Notes: generated by a model not told the origin, from the letters alone. DNA of 64,000 nt from Wandonia haliotis (GCF_039523435.1 NZ_BAAAFH010000022.1:186001-250000); one strand, 5' to 3'; shown: positions 56,891 to 63,894, counted from the stretch's first letter. Program-made: numbers and translations.

Positions 56891-57805
56891 ATGAATACAA
56901 GAGATAAAATAATCGGGGTGTTTACATTTTTAGTACTGAGTACACAGCTTTCAGCTCAGCAGGAACCTCTCTCGACTTTTTTTAGGGAGGGAAATCTCAC
57001 GCAAACAAATCCCGGAATGACTGGTGCGGTTTATAAACATGCTGCGAATATACTATGGAGGGATTATTGGATTAAGAAAACGCCTCTGAATCTTCCACGT
57101 CAAACAACTTTTTGGACGAATTATTCTTACAAAATAGATAAAATTAATAGTGGAATCGGAATCAATTATCGCTATGATGCTTTAGGATATCAAAAAAGAA
57201 ACACTGTGTCACTTTCCTATGCTTATCATATTCCGATTAAATCGCTTTTTCTTTCAATTGGTGTTTCCGGTGGGATCAACACATTAAATCGTAATTATTC
57301 TGATCTGACTTTTGCGTCTCCGGTTCCTAACCCGGATTATAACCCCGTTTTCACTTCAGATTTTGGAATCGCTTTGCGCCATGAAAAGTGGAATACTGGA
57401 ATAAGCGTAACACAATGGAATAATCCGACATTCAGATCGGATAATTCAACTAAAAATTACACCCTTGATCCTCATTTTTGGTGGTTTGTAGATTACCGTT
57501 TCAAGTTGAGTGAGTATTGGGATTTAACCCCTCGGATTCAACTGGCAACCGATTGGGCTACACTCTCTACAACTATTCAACTATTGGCTTCGTGGAAGAA
57601 AAACCTTTGGTTTGGTGTAGGTGTAAAAAATGCTTTTCTCAAGAACGCTTTTTCCACTCATTCTTTTACAATTTCTCCAATGATTGGCTATGATATAAAA
57701 GGTATGTTCCGAATTGGTTATGCCGGAAACATTTCAAATACACCTGATCCGTATATGTTCAATCTTATGACGCATGAAGTAATAGTATCGTTTTTAATGA
57801 AATGA
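56891..57805 (+). CDS. PorP/SprF family T9SS membrane protein
   Basis: A 304-residue outer-membrane protein. The ATG at 56891 (MNTRDKIIGVFTFLVLSTQL) gives a signal peptide ending SAQ; an upstream frame extension overlaps the previous gene and lacks a leader. The family opening EPLSTFFREGNLTQTNPGMT and the strand-rich body follow. It is the expected secretion partner of the two type B proteins upstream. Its last 128 coding bases and about 105 bases of flank are repeated at 60870-61102 inside the cassette-like region. Confidence 0.9.
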   Translation: MNTRDKIIGVFTFLVLSTQLSAQQEPLSTFFREGNLTQTNPGMTGAVYKHAANILWRDYWIKKTPLNLPRQTTFWTNYSYKIDKINSGIGINYRYDALGYQKRNTVSLSYAYHIPIKSLFLSIGVSGGINTLNRNYSDLTFASPVPNPDYNPVFTSDFGIALRHEKWNTGISVTQWNNPTFRSDNSTKNYTLDPHFWWFVDYRFKLSEYWDLTPRIQLATDWATLSTTIQLLASWKKNLWFGVGVKNAFLKNAFSTHSFTISPMIGYDIKGMFRIGYAGNISNTPDPYMFNLMTHEVIVSFLMK

Positions 57806-57910
57806 TAGCAAAATCAGGATTGGTTTATGATGAAAATTACCGAAGTGTAAATCCCGTATTGTTGAAAAAATAGTTGAATTTTTTATTGGATTTTACCATG
57901 GTTTATTGTT
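57678..57910 (+). repeat. Direct repeat, left copy: porP 3' end plus flank
   Basis: A 233-bp segment repeated at 60870-61102 with constant offset 3192, no gaps and seven mismatches by hand alignment. Homology stops at the GTT trinucleotide of the palindrome core (GTTGGCA here, GTTATCC in the other copy). Confidence 0.93.
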
Positions 57911-57914
57911 GGCA
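57834..57914 (-). repeat. attC-like palindrome R0 beside porP (degenerate)
   Basis: An 81-bp imperfect palindrome from AAATTAC (57834-57840) to GTTGGCA (57908-57914). Inner arms GTAAATCC and GGATTTTAC pair. Its size equals that of the small sites further right, but the left core reads TTAC where the others read TAAC. On the minus strand it would be the site closing the non-coding unit 57914-58170. Confidence 0.5.
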
Positions 57915-58169
57915 GCTTTACTTTACTACACGTTTAATTAATGATATATTGATACACCTTTTAATGATGTACAAAGATTCTCTAAAGAAGTATCTTTTAT
58001 TCTTCAGACATTTCAAGTCCGCTAGTTTTATAATAACCAGAAAAAATTTATCAATACCATCATATATTATTCACTTTAGGCAAAAAGTCAGAAGAGAAAC
58101 TATCTATTGGAATCAAGTTGTCTTGATAGAATCTTAAATCTCTTTTTAATGACGTATTTTGGGTATTGC
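57915..58169. other. Non-coding unit C0 at the left end of the cassette-like array
   Basis: No convincing gene on either strand; a plus-strand frame (57874-58137) crosses the repeat boundary and looks spurious. The stretch is bounded by GTTGGCAGC on the left and GCTGCTAAC on the right, which are complementary at eight of nine positions, as in the other units. It may be a cassette whose gene has decayed or that never had one. Confidence 0.45.
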
Positions 58170-58248
58170 TGCTAACGTTTTGCAGTAGGCGATGTGGCGC
58201 TTTCTTTCGAGTGTTATTGTGCGCCATTTTGCTTGCTGCGTGTTATGT
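58170..58248 (-). repeat. attC-like site R1 (79 bp)
   Basis: On the minus strand it starts ACATAAC and ends GTTAGCA. The arms share ATGGCGC/GCGCCAT and ACGCAGC against TTTTGCAG, with unpaired bases on one side only. The stop codon of the gene at 58243 (TAA) lies inside the ACATAAC core. Confidence 0.72.
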
Positions 58249-59106
58249 ACATTCTTCATACTCGTGGATAATATGAAAACGGTCATGATTTTTATGAACG
58301 CCATCAATCCCACTAAAATATCCATTTGTAAATCCTGATTCTTCTATTAATTTATTTTCATTATCAAATTTCCGCTTATGAAAAGAATGAAGGGCACCAG
58401 TTGAAGATCTGACTTCAAAATTTATGATATTTTCATTCTTGTCGTATTCAAATATTCGTTCATAATAGATTTCACCATTTGAGAAATCTTTTATCGATTC
58501 TTTCAATGTTAATCCATTTTCAATTTCGATTTCAGTGGAAGTCAAGAGCGTACCATTTTCGTGAAACTCTTCTTTTAGAATTATTTCGTTTTTGCTGTTG
58601 TATTTTTCCTTGATTACAACTTTGAAATCATGCTCGAAACCTTTAATTATCGTTTCTCCTGAATTGTTCTTTGCATCAAATGTGTATTCTTGACTCTCCA
58701 ATAATTCTTTGAAACGATAAAACTTGTTGTTCCAGTTGTCCCCATCGATGATTTTTTCTAACCTTTCTACCTCTTCATTATCTTGAATCATAGTTCTTAT
58801 AAATCCAGAATCAGATTTTACTAGTGAAGTTTGCTCATACAGTGCGCCGCCAATGCTAAGTTTTTCGTCAATAATATCACCTTCAGCATCATATTCAAAA
58901 ATTTGAGAGCTGTTTTCAATTCCACCTTGAGTTTCACTTTGACGAATCAAGTTACCATCTGAATGATATTCAAAATTTTGTTCAACCGGTGGTGATTCCC
59001 GATAATCAATTGAGTGAACCACATTCCCATTTTCATCATAAGATTCCTCATGAATAAGTGTTCGACTTTCTTTATCTACAGAGTATGATTTACGTTTCAT
59101 CTTCAT
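58243..59106 (-). CDS. Cassette gene: hypothetical protein with antitoxin-YwqK-like repeats
   Basis: A 287-residue soluble protein with recurring short strands of the form EYxxxGNxI (YDENGNVVHSIDYRE, EYHSDGNLIRQ, EYDAEGDIIDE, EYDKNENIINF). They resemble MORN/YwqK-type or RHS-like repeats. The ATG at 59106 lies four bases inside the unit, directly after the ACATAAC core of R2; a start further upstream would fall inside the site. The stop overlaps the R1 core. No signal peptide. Function unknown; some relatives of such repeat proteins are immunity or antitoxin-like. Confidence 0.75.
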   Translation of the reverse strand: MKMKRKSYSVDKESRTLIHEESYDENGNVVHSIDYRESPPVEQNFEYHSDGNLIRQSETQGGIENSSQIFEYDAEGDIIDEKLSIGGALYEQTSLVKSDSGFIRTMIQDNEEVERLEKIIDGDNWNNKFYRFKELLESQEYTFDAKNNSGETIIKGFEHDFKVVIKEKYNSKNEIILKEEFHENGTLLTSTEIEIENGLTLKESIKDFSNGEIYYERIFEYDKNENIINFEVRSSTGALHSFHKRKFDNENKLIEESGFTNGYFSGIDGVHKNHDRFHIIHEYEECT

Positions 59107-59109
59107 TGT

Positions 59110-59242
59110 ACATAACGGCTCGCAGCTACGCACCGTGCGGTTTCGTTACTGCAAATGTTTTCTCGAAGTTACGAATGATTTCCTAATCCTAGCGTGACTT
59201 TTCGAAGCATAAGTTCCGTATGGTTCGTAGGTGCTGTTATAT
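59110..59242 (-). repeat. attC-like site R2 (133 bp)
   Basis: On the minus strand it starts ATATAAC and ends GTTATGT. Paired segments near the ends are AGCACCTACGAACCATACGG against the opposite CAGCTACGCACCGTGCGG. It has a longer central part than the 78-79-bp sites. Confidence 0.68.
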
Positions 59243-59246
59243 GCAT

Positions 59247-59765
59247 TCATTCAAGTGTTCCGATAATTTTCGTAGGATTGTTTTTAGGTTGTAAAGTGTC
59301 ATACTTAAAGGTGCTGAAGGAAAAAGGATAATCGTAATATCTCAATTCAACAAAGTTTTCCGAGTTGAAGTAAATGTCAGCCTCTTCGGGTAAATTATCT
59401 CCTTTTTCCCAGTCTATTTTCAGTACTCCATCTGAACAACTACAACTTCCTTCATCCGCAACTTTTCCATCTGGCGCATAATAGGTAATTGAATTTTCTT
59501 CTATCTGGAGCCACCTGCTTGACATTCCTCCTTCAAATACACCATTTTCCAACGTTCCTTTGTGTAAGCGAGACCTAACGTTTAGTTTTCCAATAATATT
59601 CTCACAGGTTTCAGCCTTAGAAAAATATGAGCACGAGTCCGGTCCATCATTGTCTCGCCATTCAGAATGATCAGCACAGAGGGTTCTGACTTTCGAACTG
59701 CCTTTACATCGAACAAAAGTAATTGCGGACATAGCTATTATTAAAATTATTGTACTTCTTTTCAT
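59247..59765 (-). CDS. Cassette gene: putative lipoprotein
   Basis: A 172-residue protein. The ATG at 59765 (MKRSTIILIIAMSAITFVRC) gives a short hydrophobic leader ending in cysteine at residue 20, so it may be a lipoprotein, although the lipobox is imperfect. The rest is beta-rich with three more cysteines and contains WLQIEENSITYYAPDGKVAD. The unit starts 18 bases upstream of the ATG. The stop lies five bases before the R2 core. No family recognised. Confidence 0.7.
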   Translation of the reverse strand: MKRSTIILIIAMSAITFVRCKGSSKVRTLCADHSEWRDNDGPDSCSYFSKAETCENIIGKLNVRSRLHKGTLENGVFEGGMSSRWLQIEENSITYYAPDGKVADEGSCSCSDGVLKIDWEKGDNLPEEADIYFNSENFVELRYYDYPFSFSTFKYDTLQPKNNPTKIIGTLE

Positions 59766-59780
59766 GATGCTCTTAATTGC

Positions 59781-59859
59781 ATATAACGGTTCTGTACTAG
59801 GCAATGTGGCGCTTTTCTCGAATGTAATTGTGCGCCATTTTGTTTAGTACATGTTATAT
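59781..59859 (-). repeat. attC-like site R3 (79 bp)
   Basis: The clearest example. On the minus strand ATATAAC-ATGTACTAAACAAAATGGCGC pairs with the other arm GCGCCACATTGCCTAGTAC and the site ends CCGTTATAT. Extra bases are on one arm only, the asymmetry expected of attC. The gene at 59844 reads through the ATATAAC core and stops (TAA) in the arm. Confidence 0.78.
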
Positions 59860-60419
59860 GTATTTTCTTTTTCAGAATGATAATTCTCGTAATATTCGGT
59901 TAGAAATATTTTCCCTTTTTCCGTTAAATATGGTAAACTTGATTTTATCTCAATAAGACCATACGCGATATAAAAATTGATGACATTTTCATTCAATTCA
60001 GAGTTGTTTTGAAACACAGTGTCAACGTCAACAGAACGTGTAGTTATATATGCTACTTTATCAAATAATTTATGAAAGTGATGTTTGAAGAAATTTTTCA
60101 TTGATGCTTTATGTTCATGAGAACGCATTCTTTCCTCGAAGAATAACTTTATCTTAAAAGCAACTTCATTAATCCACGGAATTATGAGAATTAACAAAAT
60201 CGTAGCCCCAAGTGGGTAAGTGAATCCGTAAAGTGGGCTAATCAATTTATTGCTTATAAAATCCAATTTGTTAGACTCAAGATCTTTTGAACTAACAAAA
60301 AACAATACAACAAAAATTTTCCAGTTACAGATGATCCAACTAATAATGAAAGTTCCATAGAACGGACTTTTCATTCTTTCTTTTATCGTTGATTCAATTG
60401 TTGCTTTTATTTTTTCCAT
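59844..60419 (-). CDS. Cassette gene: hypothetical two-helix membrane protein
   Basis: A 191-residue protein. The ATG at 60419 (MEKIKATIESTIKERMKSPF) is followed by two membrane segments (about 26-43, FIISWIICNWKIFVVLFF, and 60-85). A soluble C-terminal part resembles a winged helix (NFYIAYGLIEIKSSLPYL then TEKGKIFLTEYYENYH). Its 3' end lies in site R3. Its 5' boundary, which should read TTATATGTA, is missing, so the unit is truncated by the rearranged segment to the right. Function unknown. Confidence 0.7.
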   Translation of the reverse strand: MEKIKATIESTIKERMKSPFYGTFIISWIICNWKIFVVLFFVSSKDLESNKLDFISNKLISPLYGFTYPLGATILLILIIPWINEVAFKIKLFFEERMRSHEHKASMKNFFKHHFHKLFDKVAYITTRSVDVDTVFQNNSELNENVINFYIAYGLIEIKSSLPYLTEKGKIFLTEYYENYHSEKENTYNMY

Positions 60420-60607
60420 TGTTGCTGATTTGTGGACATAGTTACACACAACTAGTTTATACATCCAATTTAACCATACATTATCGTCTACAATATGGAA
60501 ATATTGTACAGTTTTACTGAATATTACATTGTGAAAATTAATGAAATGTTTTTGATTTACAAATCATCAAACGGACTTTTTATTCGTTGTATACCTCTAT
60601 TAATCAA
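60420..60607. other. Gene-free stretch between truncated cassette and recombinase fragment
   Basis: No gene. A small dyad, TACAATAT-ggaa-ATATTGTA, is at 60489-60508. No attC-like core is recognised. Confidence 0.4.
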
Positions 60608-60870
60608 TCACATGTAAATATCGATTGTCTTTGAACTGCTGTGACCCAGCAATTCCTGTATATAGCGAAGATCAGTTCCGCTTTCCAATAAATGGGTAGC
60701 ATAGCTACGCCGTAACCAATGAAGTGTGACTTTTTTCTTAATGCCTGCCTTTCTTACAGCTTTTTTTACTACTTCTTGAATGCTGATAGGGCTATATTGT
60801 TTCCCTGGGGTTTGCCCTTCAAATAGCCTTTTCTTGGCTTGAAGAGTTTGTAATATTGACGTAATAATTC
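60608..60870 (-). pseudogene. Tyrosine recombinase (integrase) C-terminal fragment, frameshifted
   Basis: The minus strand encodes the catalytic end of a phage-integrase-family recombinase: LHWLRRSYATHLLESGTDLR then YIQELLGHSSSKTIDIYM and a TGA. The H-x-x-R box, the GH histidine and the tyrosine nucleophile are present. The upstream part (ELLRQYYKLFKPRK) is in another frame, joined near 60827-60835, so one base has been gained or lost. The N-terminal two thirds are missing at the junction with the porP repeat. No integron-specific insert is seen between the EGQ segment and HWLRR, so it looks more like a general Bacteroidota integrase than IntI. Confidence 0.88.
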
Positions 60871-60997
60871 AATGATTAGCTATGATATAAAAGGCAGGTT
60901 CCGAATTGGTTATGCCGGAAACATTTCAAATACATCTGATCCGTATATGTTCAATCTTATGACGCATGAAGTAATAGTATCGTTTTTAATGAAATGA
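60870..60997 (+). pseudogene. Duplicated porP 3' fragment
   Basis: Encodes only the last 42 residues of the PorP protein at 56891-57805 (RIGYAGNISNTSDPYMFNLM and so on) and its TGA. It has no start and no upstream part of the gene, so it is a non-functional fragment carried with the repeat. Confidence 0.88.
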
Positions 60998-61102
60998 TAG
61001 CAAAATCAGGATTGGTTTATGATGAAAATTACCGAAGTGTAAATCCCGTATTGTTGAAAAAATAATTGAATTTTTTCTTGGATTTTACCTTGGTTTATTG
61101 TT
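60870..61102 (+). repeat. Direct repeat, right copy: porP 3' end plus flank
   Basis: Second copy of 57678-57910, about 97% identical with no gaps. The left edge abuts the recombinase fragment and the right edge ends at the GTT of the GTTATCC core. Confidence 0.93.
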
Positions 61103-61106
61103 ATCC
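61026..61106 (-). repeat. attC-like palindrome R0' (81 bp, degenerate)
   Basis: Copy of R0 ending GTTATCC (61100-61106). On the minus strand it starts GGATAAC, complementary to the TTATCC at the other end of the following unit (61661-61667). It therefore behaves as the closing site of the unit at 61115. Confidence 0.55.
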
Positions 61107-61114
61107 TCTTTTTT

Positions 61115-61651
61115 CTATCTCCACGAAACAACTCGATAATCCGAGTAATTTTCATCCATATCTTTCATTCTATTTTCTAAGGCACTGATTCCAATTTCTT
61201 TAAATGATTTCACTTCGTTATCAGTCATTATATGGTATATGTCGACTCCCAAAGCAACTGGTTTACAGATTGAAAGTTCAAACGTCAAGTCCGTTTTTTT
61301 GTAAATTGTGTATTTATATGGATTTGAAATTATCTGACAATTTTGAGTTGGTTTAATGCTTTCAATGTCAATTAGTTCTTTTTGAATCAAACGATATCTT
61401 TTTTGGCTTCCGTGACCGCCATCTTCATTGTAAAAGAAGAAAGGTCGATTACACTTAGGGCATTGATGAATTTCACAATTCCAATAAGGATATTCGTTAA
61501 GCAAAATGGGAGCTTGTTCTCCCCAATATTCTTTTGGAGACTTCCTATTTAGATCTTGTTCAATTTTCCCTATTCTTACTAATTCGGGTTCAAATTTCGG
61601 ATTCCAATCATTCCAACCTTTGAATTTNNNNNNNNNNNNNNNNNCTTCCAT
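61115..61651 (-). CDS. Cassette gene: hypothetical protein, start partly in an assembly gap
   Basis: About 178 residues, with residues 3-8 undetermined because of 17 Ns. It contains a CxxC zinc-ribbon-like segment (HQCPKCNRPFFFYNEDGGHG) and a C-terminal helix. The ATG at 61651 is nine bases inside the unit. I do not recognise the family. Because the gap length may be nominal, the frame at the N-terminus is not certain. Confidence 0.6.
   Translation of the reverse strand: MEXXXXXXKFKGWNDWNPKFEPELVRIGKIEQDLNRKSPKEYWGEQAPILLNEYPYWNCEIHQCPKCNRPFFFYNEDGGHGSQKRYRLIQKELIDIESIKPTQNCQIISNPYKYTIYKKTDLTFELSICKPVALGVDIYHIMTDNEVKSFKEIGISALENRMKDMDENYSDYRVVSWR
61628..61644. other. Assembly gap (17 Ns)
   Basis: Seventeen undetermined bases inside a repeat-rich region. 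The true length and sequence may differ. Confidence 0.98.
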
Positions 61652-61660
61652 TCTAATTGA

Positions 61661-61854
61661 GGATAACGGTTTGGCTAAGAAACGTGGGGATTTCGAAGTA
61701 CTTCACTTTCAGTTTAGCACATACGGTAGCCAAAACTTTGTTTTTTCGTTTTAAATTTACCCAACAAAAACGTCAAAACGAAGTTTTGGCGGATAGAAAG
61801 CACAGACCTTTCAGTTTGCACTGAAACCCGCATTACGTATAGCCTTTGTTATGG
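61661..61854 (-). repeat. attC-like site R4 (194 bp, nested hairpins)
   Basis: On the minus strand it starts CCATAAC and ends GTTATCC. The outer arms share GGCTA and a GGG-TTTC block. Inside are further inverted repeats, for example CCAAAACTT near 61731 with AAGTTTTGG near 61782. It is longer than typical attC sites. Confidence 0.62.
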
Positions 61855-61862
61855 GCTGGTTT

Positions 61863-62072
61863 TTAGTCGCTTGTTAATTCAAATGTCGCTTGATAAACAT
61901 TTTGTCCATTAGCAAGTTGAGAGTCTTTTAATAATTGTTCGTAATGAATTTCTTTCAATTTATCATCTGAAACTTGAAAAGGAATTTGTAAGCCGTTTTC
62001 AAACTCAATTATTCCGTTGTGAAATGAGTTGTCATTTTTACGTTCTCTATGTATTTTGATGTTAATCTTCAT
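61863..62072 (-). CDS. Cassette gene: small hypothetical protein
   Basis: A 69-residue soluble protein beginning MKINIKIHRERKNDNSFHNG and ending QATFELTSD. It is second in a two-gene unit, 22 bases after the 80-residue gene, and its stop lies eight bases before R4. No family recognised. Confidence 0.6.
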   Translation of the reverse strand: MKINIKIHRERKNDNSFHNGIIEFENGLQIPFQVSDDKLKEIHYEQLLKDSQLANGQNVYQATFELTSD

Positions 62073-62094
62073 ATTATTTCAGAATTTCAGATTC

Positions 62095-62337
62095 TTATTT
62101 CTCAAAAATATCGCTAAACCATTCAGATGAACTCCAATCAGAAGTGTTCTGACTAGTTAAGATACTAACTTCTTTTCCGATAAGATTTTGTGCCTTTGAA
62201 TAAACTTCTTCAGCAGAGTCCTTATATTTTTTTAGACTCATTTTCCTCACTTCTCCATTCGTGTTTGTAATTTTTACAAATGAATAATCTTTTTTGACAT
62301 TTGATAGTGTTCCAAAGTCGTTTCTTACATATCCCAT
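62095..62337 (-). CDS. Cassette gene: small hypothetical protein
   Basis: An 80-residue soluble protein with a lysine-rich first half (NGEVRKMSLKKYKDSAEEVY) and a serine/tryptophan-rich C-terminus (TSDWSSSEWFSDIFEK). It is the first gene of the two-gene unit between R4 and R5. Its ATG lies about 90 bases inside the unit, unlike the other cassette genes, so this unit may carry its own promoter. No family recognised. Confidence 0.6.
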   Translation of the reverse strand: MGYVRNDFGTLSNVKKDYSFVKITNTNGEVRKMSLKKYKDSAEEVYSKAQNLIGKEVSILTSQNTSDWSSSEWFSDIFEK

Positions 62338-62429
62338 ACTATTATAATATTTAATTCCCTACTCATATGGCTTTTCAGTGTCGCCCCGTTTTATATGGTT
62401 TCTGGTCTCCAATTTTATTTTTTACTTGC

Positions 62430-62558
62430 CCATAACGGTTTACATATGGCTTGTGACGGTTTCGAAGAACTTTCCTTTCCCCAAAACCAAAGCTGGCTTT
62501 GAAGCGAAAACCTTACTGGTAGCCGTTTACCCGCCATAAGCTATATGCTGTGTTAGCT
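62430..62558 (-). repeat. attC-like site R5 (129 bp)
   Basis: On the minus strand it starts AGCTAAC and ends GTTATGG. Arm pairing includes CATAT-GCTT-TG-CGG on both sides. The stop codon of the gene at 62553 (TAA) lies inside the AGCTAAC core. Confidence 0.7.
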
Positions 62559-63038
62559 TGCGTTTTTCTTTTTTAATTTTTTCGCGTCAGTAAATTTAAT
62601 TCTCCAACGCTCTTCTAATTCTTTGTCTTTAAATTTTATAATCGTGTAAGAACTGTCAAAACAGATGATTTCAATTTCAGAGTCAGGGAGTAGAAATTTG
62701 TCAGGACTTGTCCAAATTTCACTATTCATGTCAGCGTAGGGTATTTGGTCTTGGTCAAGTTTCAGAATTCTTTTCTTGGTCGCGCAGAATACTCCCCAAA
62801 TGAATTGGATTTGTCGGCTTTCTAAAATCTCCAAGAGTTCCTGTCCGTCAAAGTGAATTATTTCTGATTCATGGTCAAGTTTCTCCACTACTCCTTTTTC
62901 TTTGTAATCGAGCAAAGTGTACTCTTGATTCGTTAAAATCCAATTCAACGATTTCAGTTCTTCCTTGATTGGTTTGATTATTTCACCCATGTCAGTGTGA
63001 AATTCAAGTTGTTTTGTATCGTCTAGGATTAGTGTCAT
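62553..63038 (-). CDS. Cassette gene: hypothetical soluble protein
   Basis: A 161-residue protein without signal or membrane segment. It starts MTLILDDTKQLEFHTDMGEI and has a mixed alpha/beta pattern with a basic end (DAKKLKKKNAS). The ATG lies 16 bases inside the unit and the stop sits in the R5 core. I do not recognise the family. Confidence 0.68.
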   Translation of the reverse strand: MTLILDDTKQLEFHTDMGEIIKPIKEELKSLNWILTNQEYTLLDYKEKGVVEKLDHESEIIHFDGQELLEILESRQIQFIWGVFCATKKRILKLDQDQIPYADMNSEIWTSPDKFLLPDSEIEIICFDSSYTIIKFKDKELEERWRIKFTDAKKLKKKNAS

Positions 63039-63048
63039 TTCAAATGCA

Positions 63049-63126
63049 AGCTAACGGTTCTCAACTAGGAGATGCGGGCTTCTCGGTTGTGATTGTTCAG
63101 CCCGTGGCTTTTAGTTGATGTTATAG
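63049..63126 (-). repeat. attC-like site R6 (78 bp)
   Basis: On the minus strand it starts CTATAAC and ends CCGTTAGCT. The arms ATCAACTAAAAGCCACGGGC and TCAACTAGGAGATGCGGGC align with unpaired bases on one side. The TAA of the gene at 63121 lies in the core. Confidence 0.74.
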
Positions 63127-63813
63127 AGAGTATCTTATTATTTGCTCAGTTGTATAATTATCATTGTGGAAATTCATTATAATTTTTGTGAGAAATTGAT
63201 ATTGTTTGTCATTTTTTTCAAGTGTAACATATTCATAATTCTTCGTAGCGAACAATTGATTGTCGTGATAAACTTTCTCTTCTTTTAATAAACCTCCTTC
63301 GTGGATAGATTCAATTCTGCTATTCACAATTATTTTTTCTCTAATAAATACCCCATCTTCAATTCTTTGTGGTCGACCTATTTCTATATTTCTTAATTGG
63401 ATGCCATCATATTGATAATAATTAATCCATGAGCTAAACAAAATCGTGTCACTCGCATATATCAATGAATGAACAAAGTTGGTATCTAAATGTGCCTTTA
63501 TAGAAACAGTTTTAGAATTAGGTAACATTTCATAATCTAAGGATTCGCTGAAATTGTACATTATTCTGGAAAGACGGGAAATGGAATCGTATTTAAAAAG
63601 GTAATCCATAAATATTATTTGATTAACCTTATTTTTTTTATCTATTGTGTCCTCTTTGATTATGGTAAATATTTCAATTTGATTTACACCTAAATTTTTT
63701 AATCTATTATCCACTGGATTAATCGGCATCCCTTTCGGGAACCAAAATTCTTCATTCTGTGAATAACAATTACTCACAAAAATTATTGTCAATACGGTTA
63801 TTATGCTCTTCAT
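63121..63813 (-). CDS. Cassette gene: hypothetical exported protein
   Basis: A 230-residue protein with a signal peptide (1-18, MKSIITVLTIIFVSNCYSQ). The rest is beta-rich (GVFIREKIIVNSRIESIHEG, QLFATKNYEYVTLEKNDKQY). The ATG lies four bases from the CTATAAC core of R7, leaving no room for a normal ribosome-binding site. The stop lies in the R6 core. No family recognised; it is probably periplasmic. Confidence 0.7.
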   Translation of the reverse strand: MKSIITVLTIIFVSNCYSQNEEFWFPKGMPINPVDNRLKNLGVNQIEIFTIIKEDTIDKKNKVNQIIFMDYLFKYDSISRLSRIMYNFSESLDYEMLPNSKTVSIKAHLDTNFVHSLIYASDTILFSSWINYYQYDGIQLRNIEIGRPQRIEDGVFIREKIIVNSRIESIHEGGLLKEEKVYHDNQLFATKNYEYVTLEKNDKQYQFLTKIIMNFHNDNYTTEQIIRYSL

Positions 63814-63816
63814 TCT

Positions 63817-63894
63817 CTATAACGGTTCTGAACTAGGCAAAGGTGCCTTCTCGAATATAATACTTTTGGCGTTTTTGTTTATTTGCTGTTATGT
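63817..63894 (-). repeat. attC-like site R7 (78 bp)
   Basis: On the minus strand it starts ACATAAC and ends CCGTTATAG. The plus-strand left arm TAACGGTTCTGAACTAGGCA is nearly the same as in R3 and R6, which groups these sites as one repeat family. Arm pairing is weaker than in R3. Confidence 0.68.

Noticed and set aside
57874..58137. Plus-strand open frame of 87 codons downstream of porP
   Set aside because: It starts inside the direct repeat and palindrome, has no recognisable features, and opposes the gene orientation of the array.
60608..60870. Intact integron integrase (IntI)
   Set aside because: Only about a third of a recombinase remains, it is frameshifted, and the segment before the HxxR box lacks the IntI-specific insert.
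58170..63894. CRISPR array as explanation of the regularly spaced repeats
   Set aside because: The repeats are long, imperfect palindromes separated by whole genes, not short identical repeats with 30-40-bp spacers.
58170..63894. Ordinary transcription terminators as explanation of the palindromes
   Set aside because: They lack T tracts, share a sequence family, have unit-specific complementary cores, and some contain the stop codon of the preceding gene.
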